From Cycas panzhihuaensis (Eukaryota; Cycadophyta), in the NCBI GenBank assembly GCA_023213395.1, contig CM041465.1:114211741-114275740 (forward strand): a DNA stretch of 64,000 bases, given 5' to 3'. The notes under the pieces were generated by a model, which saw only the letters and a program-made list of their open reading frames with translations, had not been told where the DNA came from and searched no databases. How positions within the stretch are numbered: position 1 is the stretch's first letter; each line of letters starts with the position of its first letter. The position numbers and the translations under genes were made by a program. Positions 11,161 to 24,519 of the stretch are shown piece after piece.

Positions 11161-12420
11161 TTACATATAAAACTTCTTTAGAAATTTTTCATTCACATCT
11201 TTTACAAATTTGAGACCTTCCAAAGTTGCTATCCTATATGCACCATTATCGAGGCTATTAAGAATGATGAAAAGGCCAACCCATTTAGGCCCAAACTTGG
11301 ATAGGTAATCATGGATATACTCAAGCTTGAGTATGTGGTCCCTAGGATTTAGAGGGTAGGGACAAAGACATTTATCATATGTTCTTTGTGCACTAGCCTT
11401 AAAGGCAAGGTTCGCTCGATAATCCATAAAGCATTTCTCATCCAAGGCTTTGAGGTCAAGGAGGTAGGCTCAGGGGCACGATTCCTTGTCAATGAGACCT
11501 CAAAGAGAAAAATGCAAGGAGGGGATTTCAACTTCCAAGGGAAGGACTATTTTGGCCCCATATACGAGGGAGAATGGGGTCATCCATGTAGCTGTATGAA
11601 TGGAAGTGCGATATACCCACAAAGTGGAAGGAAGTTAGAGGTGCTAATCCCTTTGAGATTGGAATACTATTTTTTTTAAGATATTAATGAGAGTTTTGTT
11701 GAAGGATTCAATTTGGTTATTAGCCTAAGGGTAGGAAGGAGATGAACTTTTATGTAATATCCTAAACTTCCCACAAATTTCATCCATCTCCTAATTATAA
11801 AAAGGAGTGTCATTATCTATGATCAAGATGTTTGGGACCCTGAATCGATAGATAATATGTTGCTAAATAAAAGTGGCTATGGTCTTACTGGTAATAGATG
11901 ATATTAGGACAACTTCATCCCATTTGGTAAAATGCTCCATTGTGATTAAGATAAACTTGTGTTGCAATGAAAAAGGTGGACTTTTGGCTCTGATGAGGTC
12001 TAATCCCTATTGGGAAAATGACTATGGAGAAATGATAGGATGCAAGGACTCAGAAGGCGAATGAATGACGTTGACATACTCTTAGCACCTTTGACAATGC
12101 AATGCATAGGCATGGGTGACATTGAAGAGGAACGACCAGTAATAACCCATGTAGAGGGTCCTTCGGGCCATGGATTAGCCTCCAAAATGGTCCCCACAAA
12201 TGTCATTATGGCACTTGTGAAGGATTTGGTTCACTTCATTAGGGTTGACATAGCAAAGGAGGACCCCATCAAAAGATCTCTTGATCTCTTATACAATACC
12301 TCTTCTATAAGAAAATATTACCTAGTAGTAGCCCTAACTTATGACTTCACCTTGTCACTATTATTAGGATGGTACTGCTACTAGGCAAGGTATTGTATAA
12401 TGTCCCTATGCCATTCACTA
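11161..12420 (-). pseudogene. G4 integrase
   Basis: The C-terminal domain is clear at 11161-11445 on the minus strand: DHILKLEYIHDYLSKFGPKWVG, then GAYRIATLEGLKF and FLKKFYM. The core follows at about 11640-12010, homologous to G1 with the TDNDTPF-type block and a further Glu region. The zinc-finger part at 12040-12300 shows IFGGHFGG-like remnants. Many stops and frame changes occur. It would integrate cDNA; now non-functional. Confidence 0.8.
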
Positions 12421-12520
12421 CTAGCTAGTGGATGGGGCGACGAGTCTCAAATAATAAAGATGGGCTCGTTGGGTAAGGAATCATCAACTAAAATGTAAGA
12501 AGAATTAGGAATGGGAGCAT

Positions 12521-13050
12521 CAACTAGTTGTTAAGCAACTACCATCCCTTTCTTAGATTTCCTATTAATCATATGGAGGTCATACTCTTGAAGGAGGATG
12601 GCCCATTTACCTATCTTTCCAATCAAGTTAGATGGAGTCAAAAGATACCTTAAGGGATTGGATTGTACGATCACATGAGTGGTATTCCTAAGCAGGTAGT
12701 GTTTGAATTCCTTGGCTACATGGACCAAGGCAAGGCACTCCTTTTCGGTGGGGGAATAGTTAATATCAGTTGTAACTAATGTGTAGCTGATAAAGTAAAT
12801 GGCATGCTCAGTTCTTAAATCATCATTTTGGGTAAGTATAGCCCCTAAGGGCTCATCAGTAATCGAAGTATAAAGAATGAAAGGATGATTAAAGAGAGGG
12901 AGAACTAGGGTTAGAGTAGAAGACAAGGTTTTCTTAAGCTTTTAGAATGCTTCTTGGGCTTTGGTAGACCAAATAAATGGGGCCTCCTTCTTTAATAAGT
13001 TAGTCATGGGTTTGGTGTTTATGGTAAAGTCTATTAGGAAATGCTTTAGG
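12521..13050 (-). pseudogene. G4 RT-linked RNase H
   Basis: An open stretch of about 130 codons (12531-12926) includes FNHPFILYTSITDEPLGAIL, AIYFISYTLVTTDINYSP, EKECLALVHVAKEF and NPLRYLLTPSNL. It ends NRKSKKGMVVA, the same connection as in G1 and G3. It is the standard gypsy RNase H with a normal order of blocks. Fewer stops remain here than in the rest of G4. Confidence 0.85.
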
Positions 13051-13850
13051 AAACCTAACTTGCCCAAAAATGACTTGATTTGGCATTGTGTTTTAGGCAA
13101 GGGTATATCCAAGATAGCCTTGACCTTATTGAGGTCAATTTAGATCCCTTATTTAGAAACAAGGAAGCCTAGGAGCTTACTAGTAGTTATGATAAGCATG
13201 CATTTAAGAAGGTTTAAACTAACATAGTATTTGCAATAACATGTAAAGATGGCACACAAATCCTTTAGGTGATGGACCCTATTGCAAGAGAGACCCATCA
13301 TATCATTTATAAAAACCTCAAGAGTTTTGTTTGTGAGGATATGGAAAATAAATTGCATCAACTTTTGATAAGTAGCACCTACATTCTTAAGTCTAAAAGG
13401 CATTGCTTTCTAGGCAAAGGTGCCCCAAGGAGTAGTGAAGGCTATTTTATGATGGTCTTTAGGAGATATCTATATCTAGTTATAACTAAAGAAACCATCC
13501 ATCAGAGATATGACTTTGAATATGGTAGTATGATCGATGATTTGATTGATTAAGGGTAGAGGAAAATTGTCTTTGTGTCTCAAAAGTCAATGCAAATCTA
13601 AATCGGTTTATTCTGTTTGGTAATAGGACCGATGTTGGAAAACCATTTGGGATAATCAATGGAAATGATTAATCTGTCATCTAAGAGTTTTTCTACTTCC
13701 ATCTTACTATAGTAGATAGTTTGGGATGAAGAGGGTGTTGCTTTTGTTGCATGCGGTAAGCACCCAGAATGGTTATAAGGTTATAGGTGATGATGGAGGG
13801 ATCTATTACATTCATGTCTAAGTAATCCTAAGTAAAGACATCATAGAATT
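13051..13850 (-). pseudogene. G4 reverse transcriptase
   Basis: The frame at 13149-13403 reads MPFRLKNVGATYQKLMQFIF and then FINDMMGLS, where the YxDD box has Asn instead of the first Asp. Upstream blocks for the palm and finger domains can be followed to about 13850 with many stops. The active-site change means it could not polymerise even if read through. Confidence 0.78.
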
Positions 13851-14690
13851 CCTAGAAAAAGAGGGTGTATTCCTCTATTTCTTCAGGTGAACATTTTGCT
13901 CTTACCTTTCTAACTTTGTCGAGGGTAAGGATGATGTCCTTGATTTCCCCCATGCATGTGGCATTCCCCTCTTTGAAATAGAGGGGGATTTGGTCAATAG
14001 GAAGGGGTAAGGAAGAATTAGGCTAGTTTGGGTTAACTAAGGGTGACCCAAGGGCTAAGACCTTCTAATAACCAAGTTTATATTAATTAGGAGGAAGATT
14101 GGGCATGAAGCTCATTAAATACTCTAGTAAAGCCTCATCATCCTTGAAGCAATCTATCCCATGGATAGTTTTACTTCGGGAGGATGAGGAATGAGAAGCA
14201 TAAGGAGCGATGGGCCCATAAAAGTCAACTCACTACTCGACATAATCAGGAGACTCTTCGGAAGAGTCAAAAAGTGTCCTCCTTTACCGTGGAATAAGAT
14301 GTTCCCTATCCTCATCATTTAAGGAAGATAATAAGGTGTGGGAGGCAGATCACGTGGTAGTTTAGGAGGTCACGTATGAAATGGAAGCAACCATATGTGC
14401 CATAGTAAGAGTACTAGGTTCCTCTATGGAAGGGGTTCTAAGTCAGGACCTATAATGAAGCAAGTACTCTTTACGGGTGTTCAGATGGGATATGGGACGA
14501 GAAGGCTCCTCATCCTTATTACCAAATTTGTGGTCACTCAAAATGACAAGGTACCCATAGCTCCCAACAATGATAGGAGTAAAATAGATAAGGTTAGAAG
14601 AGGAAGAGGAAGATCCTTCCTCTGACCTAGATGTACTAGGAATATCGATTGCACAGGTGGTGGCATGGGTATATGGCCCATTTTTTCCCT
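13851..14690 (-). pseudogene. G4 polyprotein linker
   Basis: This matches the Ser/acidic-rich hinge of G3 (1991-2840) by position and by scattered similarity, including the region SSSSSNLIYFTPIIVGSYGYL near 14520-14640. No known domain is visible. Confidence 0.5.
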
Positions 14691-15260
14691 TCACTAAGTT
14701 GTAAACCACCTAATGAGACTAATGTGATAGTTTAGTGGGAGGAGGCTCCAAGAAAATAACTTTCATTTACCCTTTGTGGACGAATTTAAGCTGCCCCTAA
14801 TAAGATGAGTATATGACTCCCATCTAGTCTAGCCATAGGCATCCCAATAATAGTCTGTCATCCACATCTACATCAAGGACTACTATATCTGTGAGTATGG
14901 TTTTATCCTCAAGAGGAAGGGGGAGAAATACAAAACCTAAAGTCGTCTTTTTGCTACCATCATAATCCTAACAATGCCATGGAACTAGCTCAATAAATGA
15001 TATGCTTAACTCTTGCATGATGCATAATGGCATAGTATTAATAAAAGAACCATTATTTATAACAGTTCTCCTAAGGGTATACTTAGGGGTATTAATGGAT
15101 ATGGTGAAAGGGTAATGCTATTAATGTTCCTTTTCACTCACTGAGAGAAGGTCTTTAAGGTCAATGGTAATTATGGGCTCCTAGCTTAGGGTAGCACTCA
15201 AAACATGGATGGGTATATCTGCTAAACCTAAATCCTCTAAAAGGAGAGCACGTTGCTCTA
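14691..15260 (-). pseudogene. G4 aspartic protease
   Basis: The active-site region near 15050-15080 reads R-T-V-I-N-N-G-S on the minus strand, so the catalytic Asp is Asn. The second half (14830-14900) keeps the VVLDVDVDDRLLLGCLWLD-like block. Multiple stops. Confidence 0.65.
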
Positions 15261-17960
15261 GATAACTCCTTAAGACATCCATCATGGACATCTCAGTAGC
15301 CATAGTATAGAGCTCATCTATGGTTAAGAAAGACTTTCCTTTCCCAGTATGTTAGGGGAGTGCCCTTTAAAAATCGTAGCGACTTGGGTGGACGAGAATG
15401 GTCTTGGGGAGTGGAGGAATATCAAAAGGTGGGTTATCCATAGAGAGATTAGGGTGGGAGGAGGAGGATGCCCCTATGGCCTCTTTAGCTTCTTTAGACT
15501 TGGTGATGATGTATAAGGGGATTATCTCAAGCAATTGGATAATTCTCTTCCCCTTGTTGCAGGATTAAAAGGGTGAAGAGATTCAATGGTGAGAACTAGG
15601 AGGAGAGGAAGAGCTTCTTACCCTATTTCCTTTTGCTTGTGTAGAGGAAGGGTTAGGAGATTGTCCTCTATTCCAGTTCCACCTATTATAGATGTGATGG
15701 TCCCATTCCCTATGTGTAGGAAAGGGATCTCTATAGATAAGCTAGTCCAAATTGGGCTTGGATGTCCATCTAGGAGAGGAATTACAAGGTAGGGCAGGTT
15801 TGAGATGTTGCACCCGACATTACAAGTCCTCATAGAAGTAGTCACCATGGATAGAACACCACTTCTTATCTAAGGAATGTTTAGTCTTCCTAGTTTGAGA
15901 GGAGTGGGCATTTCCATCCCTAGAAGGTGCTACTTAAGAGGCATGATGGATAGGTCTATAGGAGTTTGAAGGTGGAGAGGGATTTTGGAGCTTAAGCTCC
16001 TTTATCATACATTTAAGGGAATGTATAGTGAAAGTCAAAGGATCAAGGGTCTTCTTTGTTGAATGGGTAGAAGACTTTTGAGGTTGTTGGGGTCTTAGGT
16101 CAAATGACAAAGAGTTTGCCTCTTATTGTTGCGATAGTTTAAGAGGTATCTTGAGACCTGCTTAGATCTCAATAGCCTTAAGGGCCAAGCATTTAGCTAT
16201 GGCAGAGTCACATGTTGTTGCCCCTATTTTGAGGACTTCAACGTGGACCATGGGATGTAGGGCATTCATAAAGATATCCCTCTTCAACTCCTTAGGTAAT
16301 GTGGCCTTCATAGAGTGAAGAAGGTCATGAAAGTGTCTCACAAAGTCATGGTTCATTTCATCATGATATCATTTAAGTGAGAGTAGAGCTTTCATTATGC
16401 TCTCAAAAGAATGTGCAACATCAAAATAATTGACAAACTCATCTATAAGCTACTAGAATAAATGGATAGAGTAGGCAATGAGGATATAAAACCATTTAAG
16501 GGTATCTCCCTACAATGAACATGGAAAAATCTTTATCAAAATGTGGTCATAAGCCCAATAATCGATACATGCCATAGAGAAGCTCTTGACATGTTTGATT
16601 TGGTCTTGTGACAAAGTCCTATCGAATTTAGGCACCTCAGGGGGATGAGGTGGCAAGTTGATCCTTAGCACCTCGATAAATAAAGGGGTCAATCTATAGT
16701 CGATAAAGGGATGACCCCTTGATTGAGTTGAGGGGTCAATGAAAGAAGAAGGAGGAGGCAAGTATGGATACCCAAATCCCCCTAAAGAGGTTTAACTATA
16801 AGAGAGATATGGATTCCCTCCCACTTGATGGCAAGGAACCACTCCTAAATGAGAGGGAGCTAAAAAAGAGGTGAATGGGCAAGAGGGACCTACTGCCCCT
16901 TGAGGATACACCCCTTATTGAGAGGGGACTTGAGGAAATGAGCCTTGAGGAGGGATAAATCCTCCTTGTAAAGGCATCATGTGTGAGGTTACACACAAAG
17001 ATAAAAGAGATGGATGTGGAATAGGATTTTGCCCATATAGGCCACCCGTGGAAGGTGCAATACCATATGGGTGGAGGGACTCCACCTTATAAATGGGAAG
17101 GGGATTTCCCTTTACATGCCCTTATGGGTACGATTTTTATCCTGGGGTTAGGTAAAGAGAAGGGTCCTTAGATTAAGGTTGAGGACACATGGGGATATGT
17201 CCTACATGGTTTAAATGAGGGGGACATGAGGGTCCTCTAGGTTGGGTAAAAGAGGGATGAACCATGGTTGGTTGGGGGGTGATTACTTGACTAAGAGGAG
17301 GTATGCTCAATCTAATTTGGGAGGTGAGTATACCTTGGATAGTCCCTAGGGTGTGAGGGATGCACAAAGAAGAAGGGATAATAGGGGATGGCCCTATCAT
17401 AGACATCAATATAGATTGGGAGGAACAATAAGGCCTGGATGAAGAGGAAGAAGGCACTACACTACACAGGATGCTTTCTAACGACTTCAAGGGAAATTGG
17501 AGGCTTGCAGCCTAGAAGCACTGGTGCAATGCTTTAACAACATCCGTGGGAGGGGTTCCTACTTATTCATACAAGTTGGAAGGATCCTCACACGAAGTAG
17601 ACCCCATAGGCCGATCATCATGGGTACCCTCACCAAGGTGGTGGAACCCCATGGAGGATGGCACTCCTATGTCATGCATAGGGAGATGATAGAAACTTAG
17701 GTGTTCTTGGTCACCTAGATAAAATATAGGGTCATCACCCTCTTGGGTGGGATCCTAGAAGGATGTTGAGGGTTGTGGTTGAGTCTCAGAGACATAGGCA
17801 TGGTAACCCTATTCTATGGAATATCCCTCTATGGTCAATTTAGAATCAGACAAGAGAGGGGAGAAAAAGGGATTTCTTCCAAAGTGGGGGTTAGACCTCA
17901 TAGATGATGAGAAAATCATTGCATTCAAGTTCCTCCTAGAACTTTAGAAGAGACAAAGAT
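15261..17960 (-). pseudogene. G4 gag
   Basis: The capsid core lies near 16160-16760: the frame gives IDYWAYDHILIKIFP, then MNHDFVRHFHDLLHSMKATLPKELKRD and CDSAIAKCLALKAIEI. The N-terminal Pro/Ser-rich part extends to about 17960. The zinc-knuckle-like WCSIHGDYFYED block lies near 15850-15870. It is fragmented by stops and small indels. Confidence 0.75.
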
Positions 17961-18068
17961 AAAGCAGACTAAAGATGTTGGGGGGTTGCCTAACAAATCC
18001 AAAAATAGATGCCAAAAGAGAAGGGCAATGCTAACACAAGGGAAATTAAAATGTTTCCCTTATTAGTA

Positions 18069-18088
18069 GGTCCCTAGTATGGTCGCTA
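18069..18088 (-). other. G4 primer binding site
   Basis: On the minus strand: TAGCGACCATACTAGGGACC, one base from the LTR end; it is a decayed form of TGGCGACCATACTGGGGACC. Confidence 0.7.
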
Positions 18089-18089
18089 G

Positions 18090-19490
18090 TGGAAGTGCAC
18101 CTCTGGGGGATCATTAAGGGCAAGGACACTTAAGTCAGCACTACAACTACAATAGGGGTTTAAGGATCTCATAAAATGGGATAGGTCACCCACAAAGGTT
18201 GTCTGTACGTCAGAATGCACGGTTAGAGACCTGTAAATAGCACACAAGACCTTCCTTTTAGAGGACCACCTTTTAGGATTTAGGTTGGGCAAGGGTATCC
18301 TCAGTTTACTAAGTAGCCTAAGAGCGAGATCCATTATCCTAATAGTGAAAGGGAGGAGAGAAAAGACCTTCATCTAGAGAAGAGGTTAAGGAGAAAGGAT
18401 GGTTCTTAGTAAGGTAGGAACCTATGAAACAGGTAAAGGAAGTGGTTGATTAAGGGGTGAGAAGGGGATTTGGTATACATAGGAATGAAATCCAAAAGGT
18501 AAGACTATTGGAAAGTTGTGCTTGGGGTTACCTAAAGGGTATGTCTTTAGGGTTTGAACTAAGTGTGAGGGTTGCTCAACTATGTTAAGATTTTTGATGG
18601 TGTCCCTTATTCTGGTTATGAGATGAAGTGATTAAAAGGGACCAAAATATTGGTTTTGAAAATAATATAAACAAATAACAATACTCTCTCTCTCATATCC
18701 TTGCTCTCTTTTCCTTTATTAAAAGAAGGTTGATTTAAGGAAGGGGGATAAAGGAGAGAAAGAACATAAATGATTTATGCAATCTCTTCCTTTGGATGTA
18801 AGAAAGAAGATATTCCCAATAGAATTATGCTTTCCTAACTTTACGATTATGCTCATGCATGCATGTGGAATACAAGGAAGGAGTGGTAAGGAGAGGAAAG
18901 TCATTTTGTTGGTATATTCACTTTGATTCCTAAGGAAGAAAACAAGCAGCATACCTATTCAAACTACTTTCTTATGTTTATACAAACAAAGGAGTAAAGT
19001 AAGGTCTTATTGTTTTCACACAGGAAGGGGGAAATAAAATATAAAGATGCAAGCATGTGTTTTCTCCTTTTACATTCCTTTTTTGTGAATGTAAATATGC
19101 AAATAGAAAACTACAATCTTCATGCAAACACAAGCAAGTTTCTTTTAGGAAAAAGGGGAGAGACTAAAGGAACAAAGAGAGAGAAGAGTTAGTGGGAGTG
19201 CACCAGGGAGTATGCCGATTGGTGAAGTGCCACACCTTTCTTCTCATGTTCCCTTCACCTATGGCCTTACATTCTAAATTGTAGTGGGTGTTGTAGATAT
19301 GGCCATGAGTGAGGGCTTCCTTACCTTCCCTAAAGTATTTTATGAAATGAGAAACTTGAAAGGAAGAACCAAAGGAAAATAAATACCAAAAAGGGAGATG
19401 TACCTCTGTGTCGTAATGCGGCCCTTCTTGCTTAGGAAGAGCTTTGTCTTTTGTATAAATAAAACTTTTAAAAAATAAATAGATGCATGC

Positions 19491-19527
<37 letters not shown>

Positions 19528-21334
19528 CCTTATCAAGTAGGAATAAAGTTTGCTTTATATCCTAAAAGAAAGAAATGAAACGATATGTAATTTTCCTTAT
19601 ACACAACAATATCTCATAAAACATTTTAGGGAGAGAGGGGGGATTTGAGAATGAAGAAGAGGGTAGCCTCAGAATGGTTAGCTCTCTTAAGTGAACCACC
19701 TCCTATGTGCTTGAGTGCAGCATAAGCAAATTAGATGGAGACTAAGAGCTTCAAGCAAACTTAAAATCAAAGCAACTTACAAGAAGTTCCAAATGCCACA
19801 AAAATTACAAAAGTTGCAAGTTTTGCAAAGTTTACAAAACACGTAGGAAAATGTAAATATTATAAGATAAAGGGACAAATCATGAAGATTGTTGGTAAAT
19901 AATATATATGCTAGCTAAATGCAAGCATTGCAAGTGCTGCAAACACTACAATTATGAATGAGACCCGCACCAGAAGGGATACCCTAACACATGGAATGGA
20001 TATGGTGTAGGAAAAGTTTGAGACGCAAGGGGATGCCCTAGAGGATATGATATTAGGAGTCAGAATCCATTCATTGGCTCCTCTTCTCCTTCTCCAAAGT
20101 GTCCAAAATCCATCCAATTGTTAGCTAAAGGAGGACCCAAGGGGTTGAGGGTGAGAGCTGGTGAAGAAAGAAAGGGTTTGCCTTCCTTTAGCTATCAAAT
20201 AAGAGCAAAAATATGTACCAAGGCATATAATAAGAAATTCTACTAATTAAACAAACTTGTTTAAGGAAGAGAAGCAAGAACAAAACCTATTTTTAGTCAC
20301 AAAAGTGAGAAAAAACAAGTGTTACCTTATAGACTAATCATAGAGAGATGGGAATCCTATTTTTAGGGTGAAGAAAAGTCTCTTTCAAAGAGAGGAAGAG
20401 CCTTGAAGCTTTGAGATCTTTCCATTGCTACTATAGTTAGCACTAGAGAGGAGTAACCTACTAAGAAAGATCTCCTTTAGACTTACGTATTAGGGTTTTT
20501 ACCCTTATAAAAAAGAGGTATAAGAAGGAGAATGCAAGTAGGAGAGGAGAGGCATTCTTTTATTCCTTAAAGAGCCAAGAGGGACAAAATGAATTTGAAA
20601 TTGGGTTTTTATATCCTAATTAGGGCTTTTGAGCATTTATGATTCACTCTAGGTGAGAAGAGACTCCATGCCACGTGTCAGTTTTGTAATAAATGTGAAA
20701 CTAGTTGTTATCTAGCCATGGCAGTTTATGGACTGTCACCCCATAGAAAACTTCATGGTACCACAATTATTGATGCGGTATTGTGAATATTATTGCGGTG
20801 CTAAGGAAACATGAGGAAAAATAAAAAGGGCCTAAAAAATCCTTAAAAATATCAATCCTAGTGTGTAAGAGTAAGGTTTGTTGGACTGGTAAGGATCTGA
20901 AGGGACTTTTAGGTAGTGGTGGGGCTTCCAAAATATGCAAAATGGTGGGAAAATAGGGCCCAATAAGGATGCAAAAACATGTAAAAAAGAGAAATAAACT
21001 GAAAGAACATCTTAGGGGCATTATGGGAGGCCAAAAGTGAGTCAATAGTGAGTTGCAGGGGCTCATAAGTACCCAAGAGTGCTAGGGAGGTGTTATAAAG
21101 GGATATATGGTGCCATATAATAATGGTCCTAAGTTGTCATAGGCTAGATCACAGTCACAGGCACAAAATAGGTAGGTAAACTAAGCATTAAAACAACCTA
21201 TGTAACAATGTTGTACCAATATAACCATAAAGCATCTCACCACCTTATGAAATGAGCAGGGGGAGGGCTAGAGATGTATACATGTGCCTACCTAAGAGGC
21301 ACTATCCATGCCCATTCCTATCAGCTAGGAAACA
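18090..21334 (-). repeat. G4 5' LTR (about 3.2 kb)
   Basis: The plus strand begins TGGAAGTG and ends AGCTAGGAAACA. It is about 750 bp longer than the other family LTRs; the extra length is spread over the copy and not one obvious insertion. It contains a TG microsatellite. Internal frames are accidental. Confidence 0.82.
19496..19524. repeat. (TG)n microsatellite in the G4 LTR
   Basis: 29 bp of perfect alternating TG, followed by ATGCC. Confidence 0.97.
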
Positions 21335-21393
21335 CATTAGTGGCATTTTCATTTACTATTTCTCCATATCTCTTTTACTTCATCATCTTTACC

Positions 21394-22640
21394 ATGTCTT
21401 CTCAATTTAAGAAGAATATAAACTACATCTTAAAAGAGAAAGCCAATTGTGATCTATGATATACCAAAGTCAAGAATGCTATTAAGTATGAAGGTCTTTG
21501 GAGAGCCCATCTGCAACTTATACCTATCATTCTTGTAATAGCAATGACACCTGCCTATGGAGGAATGCTACTTATAGCTCCAGTAGATCCTCAAGTTAAA
21601 TTATAATGGAAAATCAATGATTAGAAGATTTATGTAGGTATTCTATTGGTGACTAATCTCTTTCTACATAATCTAATTGATGAAGAACAAAACAATATAG
21701 CTTAGAAAGTTCTCGAGGTTCTCAAAAAGAATTTTGATGCAAAGTTTAACCTTGAATTTGTTCATCTAGTCTTAAAGATGAACAAGATGAAGATGTAAAA
21801 GGGATATGCACATGAAGCAATAAACCTCCTTCGACCAATCAAATAAGAAATAAACAAAGATTTTCAAATGTAAAGTGTTACATGGGAATTTCTCATATAG
21901 TTCTGTCTATATATATCTGATTATAAGAACTTGCTTGGGAGTCTTTAATCAAGTGGAACGTTGAAGATACTTAACTTTAAAGATCTTGCAGAGAAGTTTA
22001 TAGAATTTGACAATACCTTTGATACTGATTTTACAACTTTAGATAATCTTCTGGATGCATCTTTTGATGTGGAAGAAGAAGTATGCTTATCAAAGAATCA
22101 AGGTCCCCTCCTCTTCTAGATGCAACTTTTGATGTGGAAGAAGAAGTATGCTTCTCAAAGAATTAGGGTCCTTCTCATACTAGAGGAAATAACTAAGAAA
22201 GGGATAGAGGATAAGGCAAAGGAAATTGGCCATAAGGTCAACAAAACCCTCAACAACAATAGCCTAGATAGTCTCAAGACTAAGCAACACCTTTTAATGC
22301 AAGACAATTAGGCCAAACCAGTACTTCATAAACTAGAAATTAGATTATCATATGTGAAAGGTATAATAGAAAATGACACCTTACAAAGGATTGTTGTATA
22401 CTTGCATACAGTTGCCTAAGTTTCAATAGAAATACAAGGGTCACAATGTCGATGAAACATGTAAAGAATAGTTTGGAGGTGCAAGTTTTTCTTAAGCATA
22501 CATTCAAAGACTTAATGAAAGAACCATTGATCTAACTAAGAGGTATTTTGAAGTTCATTATGGCTATGCTACTTATAATCTTGAATCACCAATGCAAACC
22601 CCTCTTCGAGTTGAAAATAATATAACTTCAAACACCTCCT
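21394..22640 (+). pseudogene. K1 gag
   Basis: The start MSSQFKKNINYILKEKANCD matches the start of K2 gag at 38141 (MSSQF). Later blocks include YEGLWRAHLQLIPII and LVTNLFLHNLIDEEQNNIA. The zinc-knuckle region near 22340-22470 is decayed. Stops are mainly TAG and TAA. A segment around 22030-22160 is locally duplicated: CTTTTGATGTGGAAGAAGAAGTATGCTT occurs twice with about 74 bp between starts. Confidence 0.75.
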
Positions 22641-23020
22641 CATGGATCATGGATACATAAGCGACACTGCATATGACCTACAATCAAGATCTATATCAAA
22701 CTTTTGATTCTAATGTATATAGTGTCATTTACATGGCTGATAAATCCCAATAACAGATTGAAGGTATTGGAAACATATGCCTAAAACTTTTAGGCTTGAG
22801 ATGGTTTACATTACTTAATGCCCTGTATATTCCTAATCTGAAATTAAACCTATTCTTCTTATCCACTCTTGTTTGCTATGGATTCGATCTTAATATTACT
22901 ACAAATGACCAAACTCTCTAGGTCATTCACCCTCCAACAAATCGAGTATTGAGTGGAAAGCTTACTAGCAAATTATTTAAGTTGAATGACTCCTCATCTT
23001 CTGAAGCTAATTATTCTTAA
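22641..23020 (+). pseudogene. K1 aspartic protease
   Basis: The frame begins SWIMDT-stop-ATLHMTY, the copia protease active site (usual WIxDSGA/T). It continues with FTLLNALYIPNLKLNLFLLS, the conserved LYVPxLxxNLLS block. The Ser-Gly part of the active site is damaged (ATA-AGC with a stop). Confidence 0.72.
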
Positions 23021-23059
23021 AGCCCTTATGTTAATGAAGACTTTACTTTTAATACCACT

Positions 23060-23930
23060 TTAGCACACCCTAAGCTATCCCTAGAAGCTCTTTGGCATGC
23101 TCAAATGGGCCATGCTCATATCAATCAATTTAGAGATCTTTATTATATCCTTCCAGGTCTATCCAAGTTCTCCTCCAAGCCCTTTAAATATGAAGCATGC
23201 ATCATAGTCAAAACTCATAGATAACCTTTTGTTGATAGTCAATGAAAATTAAGTCATCCTCTTCAATTCATACACTTTAATCTATGTGGATTAATGCCCA
23301 TTCCACTATTAAAATAGAAATTCTATTACATATCCTTCATTAATGATTTTACTAAGAAAGTGTGGGTGGTTTTTTTGACCAAGAAAGATGAGGTATTTAC
23401 TATCTTTAAAGATTTTAGAGCTCACACTAAAAAAAGTCAAGTTATCAGATTGAATGTATCCGAATAGATAATGATAGAGAATATACCTCTAATGAGTTTA
23501 AAATCTATCTACAAAATAATAACATCAAGCATCACATTATAATAACAAGCACCCTACAATAGAATAGAGTTACTGAGCAAATGAACAAGTCTATTATGAA
23601 TATGGCTTGAGCTATACTCATTTATAAAAATGTATTTGCTTACATATGGGCAAAAGTAATTTGGACAGTTGTTTATTATGGCTCATCTAAAATAGGAACT
23701 TCTTTTAATAAAAAGTAGATTGGACAGACCCCCACTACCTACCATTTTAAAATATTTGGCTCAACATGTTATGTCCATATATTGGATGGAGATAGAAACA
23801 AACTCTAGCCCAGGGCACTTAAAGGCATCTTTGTTAGATACCCTATGGATAAGAAAGGGTGCACGGTCTTTATACCTTTACAACAAAAGATTATCATCAC
23901 TAGAGATATGATGTTTACTAAAATAGAGGA
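23060..23930 (+). pseudogene. K1 integrase
   Basis: The GAG-pre-integrase module reads ALWHAQMGHAHINQFRDL near 23085-23140. The core begins FINDFTKKVWVVFLTKKDE near 23330 (first Asp in the ISFINDF block). It then has the RIDNDREYTSNEF region near 23455-23495 and a decayed Glu region near 23560. The C-terminal GSTCYVHILDGDRNKL and FVRYPMDKKG blocks are at 23755-23860. Several CAA/CAG-to-stop changes occur. Confidence 0.82.
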
Positions 23931-24010
23931 TTAATTATTATAACTGGACTCTAAAATACCAAATTACTATTATTATGATGCTACTCAATATGATGTACAT
24001 ATTCTAAAAT

Positions 24011-24021
24011 TTTAGGGGGGA
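24011..24021 (+). other. K1 candidate central polypurine tract
   Basis: TTTAGGGGGGA repeats the core of the 3' polypurine tract at 26349-26360 (TTTAGGGGGGGA) about 2.3 kb upstream of it. The matching place in K2 (about 40321-40337) is also G-rich. Confidence 0.4.
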
Positions 24022-24519
24022 GAGACTCAACAGTTATTCAAACTATTAGAATTTGATGATAAAGCCACATAGGATAGTAGTTATAACTCTAAACCAATGG
24101 GTGCACATCATGCATTACCATTCAAGAATAAAATAGTTGACAAAGGCAAAGCAATGGTAGATGGACCATGCTCCCTAAATATATCAATATCCTCCTTAAT
24201 AAATATGCAGAAAAAAATCCTTTTCAAGATCCAAGTAAAGACCATGTAGTTGGAGAAATGAAGACCTCATTCCTAACTTGAGGTTCTCATGAATCCTATC
24301 AACTAAATAAGGATATATAGCCTAATGAGATGGGCAAATTTGGCACTCAAAGTATCTACAGAGCCATGATACAGGAATTACTTTTCATTGAGTTAGAACC
24401 AACTAAACTGCATCTTGCTATCAATGAAGAGCCCCTCTCATAACAAGAAGTTATAAAACATACAACTTGGAGGAATTCCATGAATAAAGAGTATTAATCT
24501 CTCATAAAAAATAGTAAAT

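Larger units (their letters stand above)
10553..21334 (-). mobile_element. G4: Ty3/gypsy (Tat-like) element, the most decayed copy
   Basis: It has 5' LTR (18090-21334), primer site, gag, protease, RT, RNase H, integrase and a stub of the 3' noncoding region. Its 3' end is interrupted by copia element K3 at 10552. At 21334 its LTR joins the leader of copia K1 (sequence CACATTAGTGG, matching CACGTGTTAGTGG in K2), so it was inserted in K1. Coding regions are strongly AT-shifted and full of stops, which makes it the oldest of the four gypsy copies by appearance. The module with the antisense gene and second RNase H is not present within the window part. Confidence 0.88.
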
